Part shown: piece after piece, positions 1 to 11,800 of the stretch
Position numbering within the stretch: the stretch's first letter is position 1
How the letters are laid out: each line of letters starts with the position of its first letter
Assembly: GCA_946811695.1 (NCBI GenBank)
Contig: OX328124.1
Coordinates: forward strand, 93,463,176 to 93,527,175
DNA: 64,000 nucleotides
Origin: Gonocerus acuteangulatus
Taxonomy: Eukaryota > Arthropoda > Insecta > Hemiptera > Coreidae
Direction of reading: 5' to 3'
Notes under the pieces: generated by a model
The model's database searches: none
What the model was told of the DNA's origin: nothing
What the model saw: the letters and a program-made list of their open reading frames with translations, nothing else
Made by a program: the position numbers and the translations under genes

Positions 1-19
1 GTTAAAATTTAAATAAAAA
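1..19 (+). repeat. 3' tail fragment of the tRNA-SINE family
   Basis: The first bases, GTTAAAATTTAAATAAA, match the 3' end of the SINE tails near 14.5 kb and 50.8 kb. The rest of the copy lies outside the window. Confidence 0.5.
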
Positions 20-954
20 CGAGTGTTTAATTCAGTGGCTCCCAGCGTATCGAACAGCAATCTTAAATTTAATCAAATTCGATTAAATATAACAACAGTA
101 AAACAGGATAATAATTATCTTCCATTAAATATTAATACAAAACGGTATTATTATGCAATAAGACCGAAATGCATAAAAAAAAACAAAAAAACTTAAAATA
201 GTAAAATTGGATTATTTTCTACAAATATGAATGTTATAGCAAGATAATCTCTTTGTTGTAAGCGAATTAAATTATTTTAAGGAAGTTTTCCTCAACATTT
301 ATCAGATAAATATTTATTCTGTCTAAATCTTTAATATTTTCACAAGAATCTTTTTAAATGAATTCAAATCAAACAAAAATTACAAATTAATATATAAAAA
401 AAATATCTAAATTATTCAAAGGCCTCAGTAACCAACTTAGTATAGCAATGTTGTATTAGTAATTTTTCACGTATTGAATTTAACAAAATATTGATGTCCT
501 CTTATAACGAGTCAAATGTCAGAAATGATGTACATTATTTACGATTAGCTATTCATTATAATCAATTAATGATTATTGATTATATAATTGATGGCCATGG
601 TAAAAATAAAATAATAATAAATATAAAATGTCTAGGTTTATTATGTTTTTAAACAGTGAACTCAATAATAAAAAATAATATATGAAAGCTATAAGGTCGA
701 AGTGAAACAATAATTACGAAGCATTGGTTCTCATTTTCATTTTTCTTGGATTATAATTAATATAAATGTTCACTCCAAATCAAAAAATCTATCTTATGGT
801 AACAACAGAATTTTCTCATTAGTTGTGCAGCATACATACAGTATGAAAGCAAAATGAAGGCCGGAACATTCAAATTAAAGCGAGTGCTATAAAGCGTGTG
901 CACTCCGTCATAGCTCATTACCAGGTATTTTTTTAATATCTAACCCTTTCGTTG
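20..954. other. AT-rich intergenic DNA, no gene seen
   Basis: Very AT-rich sequence with stops in all frames. I see no coding exon, RNA gene or recognisable mobile element. Confidence 0.6.
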
Positions 955-1115
955 CTCTGAACGAGTTAACTCGTGTACGAAAAGCAGTGCCCCAGACGCT
1001 CCACACGAGTTAACTCGTGTTCCACAGGCAGTGCCCCTCACGCTCCACACGAGTTAACTCGTGGTCGGTATTAGCCCCTTATGTCGCTTCTCCGGCCTAG
1101 TGCTATTAACTCGTA
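955..1115. repeat. Palindrome array, 44-bp period
   Basis: The perfect palindrome ACGAGTTAACTCGT occurs at 961-974, 1005-1018 and 1049-1062, exactly 44 bp apart. The spacers are related (GCAGTGCCCC followed by ACGCTCCAC). A degenerate half site, TTAACTCGT, follows near 1106. It could be an array of dimeric DNA-binding sites or part of a transposon end. Confidence 0.8.
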
Positions 1116-1739
1116 TAAAATCAGTGAGACCTAGCGATATTAAGGATGGTTCGTAGGTTCATTAAATCTACGGAATATTATAATTTTTAATTAACTAATG
1201 TGTTTATACAATAACCATACTATGTAAGATATAATAATATCTTATCTCTGAGACATCTAAAGAAGCCATCATGAAATTATCCATTCAATATAATTTTCTG
1301 AGCATTTCTAGGATCTGTAATGACTAATAATTTTTCTCTAAAGGTTAAAGTAACACAGACTTTATATCTCAATTATCCTAAAATTGCTAGTGATTTTATT
1401 ATTTACGAATAGAGCTTCATCCAGTTCTTCACAAAATTTTCGATTTTATCAAATCTTCTTCGTATAATAATTGAAATTTTTCATTGTGCAAGTCTATTAG
1501 TACCTATCTATGAAAAACTGTGAAGTCCTACAATCGCTATTGTTATGTGTAATTGTTGAAGCTGGCACACCTCGCCGCCTATTTGTAGGTCCGTACTTAT
1601 ATTTGTCTCTCCACCCATATTGTTGCTAGTACGGTTTGTATAGATAGTCTCTTCGATATGAGTGACGATGCTGGAGTCGAACGATGAGGAAGGAGTCGAA
1701 CGGTAGTGAAGTAGAGATGAGGAGAGATTGGCGAGCGTA
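1116..1739. other. Intergenic DNA, nothing recognised
   Basis: AT-rich sequence without a recognisable exon or repeat, apart from a short GC-richer stretch after 1560. Confidence 0.5.
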
Positions 1740-1747
1740 CGGGGGGA

Positions 1748-1900
1748 GTGAAGGTCGATTCACACTATACGTACCGTCACCGGCAGGCCACCGTCCAGCC
1801 GCCGACCCGCAAGATGGTAGCCAATTCATACCATACGGATCTCCACCGACAGGTCACCGTCCATCAACGTCGAGAAAACATCTCTCAGTCTGTTTCCTAT
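1748..1900 (+). repeat. Dispersed repeat, probable MITE fragment
   Basis: The block starting AAGGTCGATTCACACTA and continuing through CCACCGTCCAGCCGCCGACC is also present in reverse at 6340-6425. Two diverged copies with the same boundary motif suggest a short non-autonomous DNA transposon. No TSD was identified. Confidence 0.5.
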
Positions 1901-1947
1901 GCGGGTTGACTTAGTTTCTAACAATCTCTATATTAAATAATACAACT

Positions 1948-2525
1948 ACTCAGGCCCAAGTCAAAACTGACCATCAATAACAAACTAACAATATACAAGG
2001 CTATCATACTACCAATCTGGACATATGGTATTGAATTGTGGGGAACAGCGAAACCATCAAATATAAATATAATACAGCGCTTCCAATCAAAAGTCCTCCG
2101 TAGAATCCTTGATGCTCCTTTTTATGTTTCTAATTCTACTATCCATCGAGACCTACAAATCCCAACCGTTCAAGAACTAGCCAAATCCCGAATTCTAATA
2201 TTCCACACCAAACTCTCTGCTCATCCGAATCCTCTTGGAAATCTCCTCTCCTCTGATACAATCCCTGATGTTCCTCCACGTCGTCTCCAAAGGCGCTGGC
2301 CCCGAGACAACATTATAACATAACTTTCATATACACTGTATTTGTTCCTTTTATTTGTTCTTTTTTTTTTTTCTATTTTTTTTTTTTTTTATTATTTTAT
2401 TTTATTTTTTTTTTTCTTGTAAATGTGTGTGTATGCATGCACATGGATGTATGCATACATACATATATGTTGTATATATTGTAAATAAATTGTTTCTTCA
2501 ACTAGTGATCAATTGTAAACACAGA
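1948..2525 (+). pseudogene. Jockey-type LINE, 3' end of the RT ORF
   Basis: The plus strand reads as the C-terminal part of a Jockey-clade reverse transcriptase: a segment like IYKAIILPIWTYGIELWGT, then AKPSNINIIQRFQSKVLRR, ending in RRWPRDNIIT at about 2322. This 'WTYG...LWG.AK.SNI..IQ.FQSK.LR' signature is shared with the copies at 33.4 kb and 47.2 kb. A T-rich 3' UTR follows, up to AATAAATTG. The piece is 5'-truncated: fingers, palm and endonuclease are missing. It is a dead insertion. Confidence 0.8.
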
Positions 2526-2690
2526 AAAAGAGCCAAACATTACGACATCTTTTTTAGCGCGGTTCCTCCCTCCCCCATAGGGAGGAACCCCGCTTATAAG
2601 GTTGATACAATGAAACAATCCGGAAGTGCCGACTAGAAAATTTTGCGTTTCAGAACCCCTAGAAACCGAAAATAACGGTGGTTCAAATTT

Positions 2691-2711
2691 GTATATATAT
2701 ATATATGTATA

Positions 2712-2788
<77 letters not shown>
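2691..2788. repeat. (TA)n microsatellite inside G copy 1
   Basis: Almost uninterrupted TA dinucleotides sit at the same internal position as in the other G copies, between GGTTCAAATTTGTATA and TTTGTCTG..CGCTC. Confidence 0.95.
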
Positions 2789-2792
<4 letters not shown>

Positions 2793-4956
2793 CTGGTCGC
2801 TCTCTAAATAGAAGACGAATGGTCCGATTTTGATGAAATTTGGTACAAAAATCTGTCGTCCAATTTGAAAGGTCAAGTTCGTTAACCAGCAAAATCCGCC
2901 CACTGGAAGATGGCGTTTGGGGCGAAATTCGCGCAGAAAAAATCGTAACGCTTACGTTTTTGAGTTCATAAGCTTGTAAGTACTCGTTTTATAGGCTTCT
3001 TGGGCTAGAAAAACGAATGAAACCATTTTCAAGGCGATAGCTTTAACCGTTGTCGAGAAAATTGGAAAAATAGTTTTTAAATACCGTTTTTGGTTTGGGT
3101 ACTTAGAATAACGGGATTCAGTTGAAACATTATGTGCATGTTCTACTTTCATTAAAACTAATATGTTGAAAGTTATGTTACGTTTGGAGTTAAGGAAGGG
3201 TTAGAATAAAATATTTTATGAACAGGTATGAAAAGTTTTGGAAACTTCGTATACTTTCATTAATATCTCGAACACGGTTGGGAAATCGTGGTAAGTGGAT
3301 TGAAACTATTTGAAAGCTTACTAAATTCTCTACAAAAATGATTCTAAAACTATTTTTGATTAGGTTATGTCAATCGGAGAAATAAATGCTTAAAACTTCA
3401 AATACGTCTGTTTTGTTCTTATGAACGGGTTTTTGTCGTTCTTTTTGTAATTTTTGTCTCTTTCCCTTGGTTTTTTATTGCTTTTTATTTCTTTAATTTC
3501 TTATGTTGTATTTGTAAGGAAAATGTATGTGTGTGTAAAACAGGATAGGTAAAATGAGACTAATTTTCTGTTGTCAGAAATAATGAAAAGTTTTGGGAAC
3601 TTCGTATAATTTCTTAATATCTCGAAAACGGTTGAAAATCTTGGGAAGCGAAAGGTTACCATTCGAAAGCTTACTAAATGGTCTACAAGAAAGGTTCTAA
3701 AGAAAGTTTTGAATAAGCGAAGTAATGTCAGCTTTGGATTTGTCGATTTCCTTCAAATGTCTTGAAACTGTCGAGGCTCCTATTCCGAGTTCTTTGGCAT
3801 ATTCCCTAGTGTTTTTAATTGCTTATAGTAGTCAAATGTATTTGTCAATAAAACAGGATACGTATAATTAGAATCAATATTTTGTTTGTTAGAATTCGAT
3901 GATGCCGTATGAATATCTAGATTACAGTACTGGTGTTGATTTCGTTCTTTAGAATTATTCTTGGTATTCCCTATTTTCATCTGTTACCCATAGTTTTTTA
4001 TTGTTAGTAGGCTTTTCTTATTGATTATAGAATATAAATCTATTTGGCTATAAAACAGGATACGTAAAATTAGTGACAATATTTCGGAGATTTCTGAGCG
4101 AAATACTTTTAAGATTTTCTACCACCACGAACGGCTTTTTTCCTCTATTTTTATCCACTAGATAGGCTTTATTTTGCATATTATTCTATATAAGTTTTAT
4201 TCAGCAGGGGATTCTGATGAAATGTCGTGTTTTTGCTGTGGATTTTAAATACGATGTATCTAAGATTGGATAACATTAGCGAGTCTACATAGTTAAGAAC
4301 CGACGACGGACTACATACTACGACGGATTACTTCTTGCTATGATTTAGTCTACATATGTATATTAAGTCCTAAATCCAAAAAATAAACTTCACAACGGTT
4401 AGATACTATGAGCGTATATGGCGGTTCAATGCCCGTAGAACACAATGGGGCCGCAGGAAATTTACCTGCTAAAAGTTAATCCTCAAGAGCTGTAAATATA
4501 CCCCAGGTATCTGCCGACACAAATACAAAGCCTAGGCGGAGAGCACCCCAAAAACACAGATCCAAAAATAGGTTATATACTAAATATTCATAAAGACTAC
4601 TTAGTTGTAAACCGATTCATCAATTAGCAATCAATAATTTTCAACAAAGGTTATATACTAAATATTGATAAAAAGTATTTAATTAGAAAAAAATCAATAT
4701 TCCACAAGACTTGTTTTTGGTCCATTTGTGACTACTCCGTAGACTTAATTAGGTATATTATTCTATTGTAGTTGGGCAACTAAACTTTGTTTTATTTTGT
4801 TAAATAAAGTTTTTTTTTTGACTTGTTATTCGTCAAGACTTTTATTTGTCCTTGTGTATTTACTAGATACGTTTTATTCGGCATATTATTCTATATAGGC
4901 TATATTAGGCAGGGTATTCTACTCAATCTTGTGTACTTCTTCTTGATCCTTCTGTA

Positions 4957-5208
4957 CATGGGCGTATATAAAAACAATTTCGGGGGGGGGGCTGAGACCA
5001 TTTCCAGGGTATGGAATACTAAATATTTAGAGCTTGGAATAGTTTTAGGCAACTAAAACGCTATTGCACGTAAAATAAAATGTGTTTTATGAACTAAGTG
5101 ATCTTATTTAATTTATTTTTAAGGGTTTTACGAGAAGTTTTTATCATCAATTCAAAATTTCGGGAGGGGCTGCAGCCCCCTAAGCCCCCCCCCTCATATA
5201 CGCCCATG
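4957..5208. mobile_element. hAT-like MITE nested in G copy 1
   Basis: 252-bp element with terminal inverted repeats CATGGGCGTATAT / ATATACGCCCATG. It is flanked by a perfect 8-bp duplication, CTTCTGTA, at 4949-4956 and 5209-5216. An 8-bp TSD and termini starting CA and ending TG fit the hAT superfamily. It carries G and C homopolymer runs inside each end and no ORF. Confidence 0.85.
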
Positions 5209-5500
5209 CTTCTGTATCCTCTAGAAAGGCTTTATTAGGCATATTTTGTATTGATTTATAGAGCTTTGCTTTAGAATGAGAGACAGATTCTGTAATTTCC
5301 GCTTCTGTGTAAAAGTTAGCTACTGTCGGTGTCCCTGACGCCTTAATATCACTTTTATTCGAGATGTTCGAGAGGATTTTGACAATTTTCACGAGATATA
5401 TAAAAAAAATAAGTTTATTTCTTTTCTAAGCTTATCAAATGGCACTAGGGACATGAACGGAACCGCGCTAAGATGCTGCAGTTCCTGCGAGTCGGACTTT

Positions 5501-5784
5501 CTTTATATATATGTATCCAATAGGGAGTTCAACAATGGTTGTCTTCTCTCCTCCTATGTATCCATGAGTTATAGATCATTACAGTACTATTTACATGTTG
5601 TTATCTGTACAGGTTGTAAATTTCAATAAAGAAAAAAAAATAAAAAAAATAATACAAAATTAGCAATAATTGCTTTATTTCAGCGTATGAGAGGCAAACT
5701 TTTCTGAAATCATTTTTTTTTTCTTTTTTTTCCAACAATAAAATAAACAAAAAAAATTAAAAACATTTCTGATCTTTTGAAATG

Positions 5785-5842
<58 letters not shown>

Positions 5843-5849
5843 TATATAG

Positions 5850-5901
<52 letters not shown>

Positions 5902-6230
5902 TTCAACAATTCAAGACAAACTTTTCTGAAATAATTTTTTTAAAAACATTTCTGAAATCTTGAAATATTAATTTTCTTTATTTATTATTTTTTTTACAAC
6001 AAAATTTTAATGTTAAAAAAAATTAATAATTCAACATTTCAAAATTTCAGAAATGTTTTTAATTTTTTTTTTATGTATATATATTTCTGTTCACTCTCTC
6101 AAACGCTCGAAAATGGTCCGATTTTTATGAACTTTGGTACAAAAATACATTCTCTTTTATAATTTTATCAAAAACTGATTATAAAATTAAATTATTGATG
6201 AATAAATGAAAATATACACTTATAATAATA
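5501..6230. repeat. Low-complexity region with compound (TA)n
   Basis: A/T homopolymers, a (TA)n tract at about 5788-5898, and short inverted copies of a TTTCTGAAAT-containing block. At 6085-6155 there is a diverged fragment of the G-family internal sequence (AAAATGGTCCGATTTTTATG). No gene seen. Confidence 0.7.
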
Positions 6231-6239
6231 TGCAGAAAA

Positions 6240-6430
6240 AAAAAATGCCGGTGGCCTGCCGGTAGCAAGATTGGTCAGCCGGTGGCCTGCTGGGGACCTG
6301 TCGTTGACGGTACGCTCTAGTGTGAACTACCTCATTGGAAATACGTTGAAGAATATTTTGCCGGTCGGCGGCTGGACGGTGGGCTGCTGATGACGGTACC
6401 TTTAGTGTGAATCGACCTTTAGACGGAAAA
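6240..6430 (-). repeat. Dispersed repeat, second copy of the 1.75-kb MITE-like family
   Basis: On the minus strand AAGGTCGATTCACACTAAAG leads into CCACCGTCCAGCCGCCGACC, matching 1748-1820. An internal second copy of TTCACACTAGAGCGTACCGTC suggests a tandem or nested arrangement. Confidence 0.5.
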
Positions 6431-6609
6431 GCATCGAGCGTACCGGGCGCTGGGAATAGTTTCATTCGTCAGCAAAGAAAGGGCTAAAAGGTAGGATGAT
6501 CTCGAGATTTTCTGTTATTTAGTTTTATTATATTTATATCTGCTGTTCGGATGTGAGGTATTACCCTACAAAATTTTAAGGAGTGGTTACTTACTTACCC
6601 ATCATATTT

Positions 6610-6831
6610 TTTTTTTTTTTTTTTTTTTTTAATTTTATCGTCCATTTATTATTAACTAAGAATTTTAGGACGGGTTATCTATAGGTTACCACCCTTTTCT
6701 AGCCAGGATAGGGGCGATGCCTTTTCTTTTTTCTAAAGAAAAGCCACCACCCCTAGTGGGAATCGAACCCACGACCTTTGGCGCGGAGTGTTAAGTGCTC
6801 ACGCCTTAACCCTCTCGGCCATCGGGTCTCC
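6610..6831 (-). mobile_element. tRNA-derived SINE, full length, with TSD
   Basis: The minus strand starts GGGGAGACCCGATGGCCGAG, with a box A-like TGGCCGAGAGGGTTAAGG, a long variable-arm region, and box B GGTTCGATTCC, resembling a Leu/Ser-type tRNA. The body contains AAGGGTGGTAACCTATAGAT and ends in GGACGATAAAATT plus a poly-A run (T run at 6610-6630). A 12-bp duplication, CCCATCATATTT, flanks it (6598-6609 and 6832-6843), so the insertion is complete and fairly young. It lies just downstream of a candidate exon. Confidence 0.9.
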
Positions 6832-6876
6832 CCCATCATATTTACGATATTAAAAGTTGTACAGGTAGTGGCTTAC

Positions 6877-7101
6877 ATTTGTTGTGTTGGGAATTAGTAC
6901 TAAGCTCGAAGTTAGTGTTGCAGTTGTACTTTCGGTGGGTACAGAAATCATTCCACTGGGACCCATTGTAACGGTATTCATTTCTGAAGCTAAAATGGTA
7001 TCTTCATTCATTCCATGATCTGATGAGTTTTCTGAACTAATAGTCAAAACCTTCACATTTTTTGGTAACGACGAAACAATTGTACTTAGTCCTTCTCCTG
7101 T
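6877..7101 (-). CDS. Candidate exon D of an unidentified minus-strand gene
   Basis: The minus strand shows a pyrimidine-rich acceptor (TCTTCTTTCTAG, exon from 7101) and a donor GTAAGC after 6877. The enclosed 225 bp are exactly 75 codons with no stop, so both borders are phase 0. The peptide starts TGEGLSTIVSSLPKNVKVLT and becomes Ser/Thr-rich (about residues 22-75). Its phase matches exon C at 7870-8046, which also ends in phase 0. I do not recognise the family. Support is splice signals and phase only; transcript data would settle it. Confidence 0.45.
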
Positions 7102-7789
7102 CTAGAAAGAAGACAAATTTTATATCAATGAAATCATATTATAAAATGATGCTAGAAGTTCCCCCATCAATATTATTGCTACAATATGTAATGATGAATA
7201 TATTGATCGTCAGAAACGATTGTTGAAATAATAATATTGATGCTTATATTGTTGATATTAAATGTTGTTATTTTTTTTTCGTACCTATTTGTAATATATC
7301 TGGTACGAATAAAACAATAAGAGACTCCCAGTACCATCTGACCTATTCTTTTACATTTTGAAAACGTTTAAAGGGAAATTAATTAAAGCAATAGAAACAA
7401 TTAGGTCATTAATTAATCAATAATTAGGTGATAAAATGTATTAACAGAAAAAAAATAAAAAGGCAAACAGAAGAATCAAATTACTCGGAAAATTATTTAA
7501 TATAGATTTTTATAAATATAATAATATTGTATCAATAAAAAACACAAAAATAAGTTTCTTAATAAATGAGCCCCATTCACCCGCCTAAAAAATGTTTCAA
7601 CTTGGATAAATTAAGTTACACAAAAAGTAATTTTTTTTAAAAAAGTTGATTTATTTTCCCACCACTAAATTTTTGATTATACGATTTAGCTTCAAAATAT
7701 AGTATCACCATTTTATTGCAATGAGAATATAAATACATATTTGATGTAGACATGAATATATACATTATACACACAAACACATACACATG

Positions 7790-7840
<51 letters not shown>

Positions 7841-7869
7841 TTAATAAATAATAAAAGTTCAGTACTCAC
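7102..7869 (-). other. Putative intron between exons C and D
   Basis: AT-rich, stop-filled DNA with a (TA)n tract at 7791-7836. It begins on the minus strand with GTGAGT after exon C and ends in TTTCTAG before exon D. Confidence 0.4.
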
Positions 7870-8046
7870 TATTAATGTAGTTGATGCCAAGATCTTATTC
7901 AGTTCGTCTCCAAGAACCGGTAGCTCATCACCAAGCATTATACCAACTTCTGTTGTGTTATCTGAGATTAAAGCAATCTTTGGTGAGACTTTTTTCCTAA
8001 AGAATTTTCTTAATGTCGATTCCTCTTTTCCTCTCATATCCGACAG
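7870..8046 (-). CDS. Candidate exon C of an unidentified minus-strand gene
   Basis: 177 bp (59 codons, phase 0 at both ends) between acceptor CTCTTCATTAG and donor GTGAGT on the minus strand. The peptide begins LSDMRGKEESTLRKFFRKKV and continues with an acidic, hydrophobic stretch containing GDELPVLGDELNKIL. Exon B at 12730 ends in phase 0 and exon D starts in phase 0, so B-C-D join without a frame break. No known domain is recognised. The balanced amino-acid composition contrasts with the neighbouring repeat-derived ORFs. Confidence 0.5.
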
Positions 8047-8132
8047 CTAATGAAGAGTAAAATAATATGTACGTTAAAGCAGTTTAATGCGCAAAATCAT
8101 CAGTCGATTGAATAAACTCATCGTAATTTTAG

Positions 8133-8134
<2 letters not shown>

Positions 8135-8226
<92 letters not shown>
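8135..8226. repeat. (TA)n microsatellite
   Basis: About 90 bp of TA dinucleotides in the putative intron upstream of exon C. Confidence 0.95.
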
Positions 8227-8230
<4 letters not shown>

Positions 8231-8814
8231 TAACTTTGACAGGATGCAAATTATAATGTTTTGTGGGATGTTGTCTAAAGCAAACATCTGAGTAGGAACT
8301 TGTTCTACAACCATATAATTCTTCTCCTTCTACTTCAGCTGCTCTGGTACCTTCCGTTGATTACAAACGAAAGATTCTAATTAACCCTAGAATACTAACT
8401 GACATTGGGCATACACTATTACTAACTGTACGTAAATTTTACGTCATTCCCAAACCCTTTAATATTTACTCAATGAGTTCACTGATCCCTTCTTTTTGGT
8501 TTTTATAAAGTCAGGAATAAAATATAAAGAAATATATCAACATTTTAAAACAATTTGTTTTTGTTGATGGATGGAACTGATGGATGGTTCTGGTTCTTCT
8601 TCAACAGTTCTTTTGAAAATCAAAGTTTGCAATTTACTTCTCATACCGGGGAGTTGTAAATATTGTCTCTGCCACAGAAAAGTTATTGCTCATGCAATTG
8701 TACGCTACTCAGTGTTGAGTTCTGATATCAGTGTAAATTGTGCGAATATACATATAACAAAAGAAATAATGCTCAAAATATTATAGAAAAACATAGCTTC
8801 TATCGCTATTATAT

Positions 8815-11800
8815 AATTTCAGAATCTCATCCGGATCCTTGTATAATTCTACTTCTATATCCTTCTTCATTTGGAAGGAAGTCAGGGACACTATCGGAAT
8901 TGTCATCCTATACGTCGATATTATCATCCAAGCCATTTGGATCCTCTTCATCGAGTTCCGCCATTAATTTCAGAATCTCATCCGGATCCTTGTATAATTC
9001 AACTTCTATATCCTTCTTCATTTGGAAGGAAGTCAGAGACACTATCGGAATTGTCATCCTATACGTCGATATCATCATCCAAGCCATTTGGATCCTCTTC
9101 ATCGAGTTCCGCCATTAATTTCAGAATCTCATCCGGATTCTTGTATAATTCTACTTCTATATCCTTCTTCATTTGGAAGGAAGTCAGAGACACTATCGGA
9201 ATTGTCATCCTCTACGTCGATATCATCATCCAAGCCATTTGGATCCTCTTCATCGAGTTCCGCCATTAATTTCAGAATCTCATCCGGATCCTTGTATAAT
9301 TCTACTTCTATATCCTTCTTCATTTGGAAGGAAGTCAGGGACACTATCGGAATTGTCATCCTATACGTCGATATCATCATCCAAGCCATTTGGATCCTCT
9401 TCATCGAGTTCCGCAATTAATTTCAGAATCTCATCCGGATCCTTGTATAATTCTACTTCTATATCCTTCTTCATTTGGAAGGAAGTCAGGGACACTATCG
9501 GAATTGTCATCCTCTACGTCGATATCATCATCCAAGCCATTTGGATCCTCTTCATCGAGTTCCGCCATTAATTTCAGAATCTCATCCGGATTCTTGTATA
9601 ATTCTACTTCTATATCCTTCTTCATTTGGAAGGAAGTCAGGGACACTATCGGAATTGTCATCGTCTACGTCGATATCATCATCCAAGCCATTTGGATCCT
9701 CTTCATCGAGTTCCGCCATTAATTTCAGAATCTCATCCGGATCCTTGTATAATTCTACTTCTATATCCCTCTTCATTTGGAAGGAAGTCAGGGACACTAT
9801 CGGAATTGTCATCCTCTACGTCGATATCATCATCCAAGCTATTTGAATCCTCTTCATCGAGTTCCGCCATTAATTTCAGAATCTCATCCGGATCCTTGTA
9901 TAATTCTACTTCTATATCCTTCTTCATTTGGAAGGAAGTCAGGGACACTATCGGAATTGTCATCCTCTACGCCGATATCATCATCCAAGCCATTTGGATC
10001 CTCTTCATCGAGTTCCGCCATTAATTTCAGAATCTCATCCGGATCCTTGTATAATTCTACTTCTATATCCTTCTTCATTTGGAAGGAAGTCAGGGACACT
10101 ATCGGAATTGTCATCCTCTACGTCGATATCATCATTCAAGCCATTTGGATCCTCTTCATCGAGTTCCGCCATTAATTTCAGAATCTCATCCGGATCCTTG
10201 TATAATTCTACTTCTATATCCTTCTTCATTTGGAAGGAAGTCAGGGACACTATCGGAATTGTCATCCTCTACGTCGATATCATCATCCAAGCCATTTGGA
10301 TCCTCTTCATCGAGTTCCGCCATTAATTTCAGAATCTCATCCGGATCCTTGTATAATTCTACTTCTATATCCTTCTTCATTTGGAAGGAAGTCAGGTACA
10401 CTATCGGAATTGTCATCCTATACGTCGATATCATCATCCAAGCCATTTGGATCCTCTTCATCGAGTTCCGCCATTAATTTCAGAATCTCATCCGGATCCT
10501 TGTATAATTCTACTTCTATATCCTTCTTCATTTGGAAGGAAGTCAGGGACACTATCGGAATTGTCATCCTCTACGCCGATATCATCATCCAAGCCATTTG
10601 GATCCTCTTCATCGAGTTCCGCCATTAATTTCAGAATCTCATCCGGATCCTTGTATAATTCTACTTCTATATCCTTCTTCATTTGGAAGGAAGTCAGGGA
10701 CACTATCGGAATTGTCATCCTCTACGTCGATATCATCATTCAAGCCATTTGGATCCTCTTCATCGAGTTCCGCCATTAATTTCAGAATCTCATCCGGATC
10801 CTTGTATAATTCTACTTCTATATCCTTCTTCATTTGGAAGGAAGTCAGGGACACTATCGGAATTGTCATCCTCTACGTCGATATCATCATCCAAGCCATT
10901 TGGATCCTCTTCATCGAGTTCCGCCATTAATTTCAGAATCTCATCCGGATCCTTGTATAATTCTACTTCTATATCCTTCTTCATTTGGAAGGAAGTCAGG
11001 TACACTATCGGAATTGTCATCCTATACGTCGATATCATCATCCAAGCCATTTGGATCCTCTTCATCGAGTTCCGCCATTAATTTCAGAATCTCATCCGGA
11101 TCCTTGTATAATTCTACTTCTATATCCTTCTTCATTTGGAAGGAAGTCAGGGACACTATCGGAATTGTCATCCTCTACGCCGACATCATCATCCAAGCCA
11201 TTTGGATTCTCTTCATCGAGTTCCGCCATTAATTTCAGAATCTCACCCGGATCCTTGTATAATTCTACTTCTATATCCTTCTTCATTTGGAAGGAAGTCA
11301 GGGACACTATCGGAATTGTCATCCTCTACGTCGATATCATCATCCAAGCCATTTGGATCCTCTTCATCGAGTTCCGCCATTAATTTCAGAATCTCATCCG
11401 GATTCTTGTATAATTCTACTTCTATATCCTTCTTCATTTGGAAGGAAGTCAGGGACACTATCGGAATTGTCATCGTCTACGTCGATATCATCATCCAAGC
11501 CATTTGGATCCTCTTCATCGAGTTCCGCCATTAATTTCAGAATCTCATCCGGATCCTTGTATAATTCTACTTCTATATCCTTCTTCATTTGGAAGGAAGT
11601 CAGGGACACTATCGGAATTGTCATCCTCTACGTCGATATCATCATCCAAGTTATTTGAATCCTCTTCATCGAGTTCCGCCATTAATTTCAGAATCTCATC
11701 CGGATCCTTGTATAATTCTACTTCTATATCCTTCTTCATTTGGAAGGAAGTCAGGGACACTATCGGAATTGTCATCCTCTACGCCGATATCATCATCCAA

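Larger units (their letters stand above)
2551..5500 (-). mobile_element. Helentron-like (HINE/DINE-type) non-autonomous element, G family copy 1
   Basis: On the minus strand one end (5500) starts AAAGTCCGACTCGCAGGAACTGC followed by TTAGCGCGGTTCC. The other end (2551) carries a stem-loop in which GGTTCCTCCC pairs with GGGAGGAACC, finishing CGCTAAAA. Between them are diverged internal repeats and a (TA)n tract near the stem-loop end. Three further copies share both ends (21.5, 23.9, 33.9 kb). A 5' subterminal repeat repeated in a 3' stem-loop, plus a microsatellite, is the architecture described for Helentron-derived HINE/DINE-1 elements. No Rep/helicase ORF is present. Short ORFs inside recur only because the repeat recurs. 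Confidence 0.6.

Noticed and set aside
2626..2903. ORFs with IYIYIY runs here and at about a dozen other places
   Set aside because: Translations of (TA)n microsatellites.
6740..6831. Functional tRNA-Leu/Ser gene
   Set aside because: Box A and B are present, but the stems do not pair properly, and the unit has a SINE body, poly-A tail and TSD.
8590..8760. piggyBac C-terminal cysteine-rich domain on the plus strand (CKYCLCH)
   Set aside because: It lies on the strand opposite to the N-terminal coding units, and the cysteine spacing needs frameshifts; likely coincidence.
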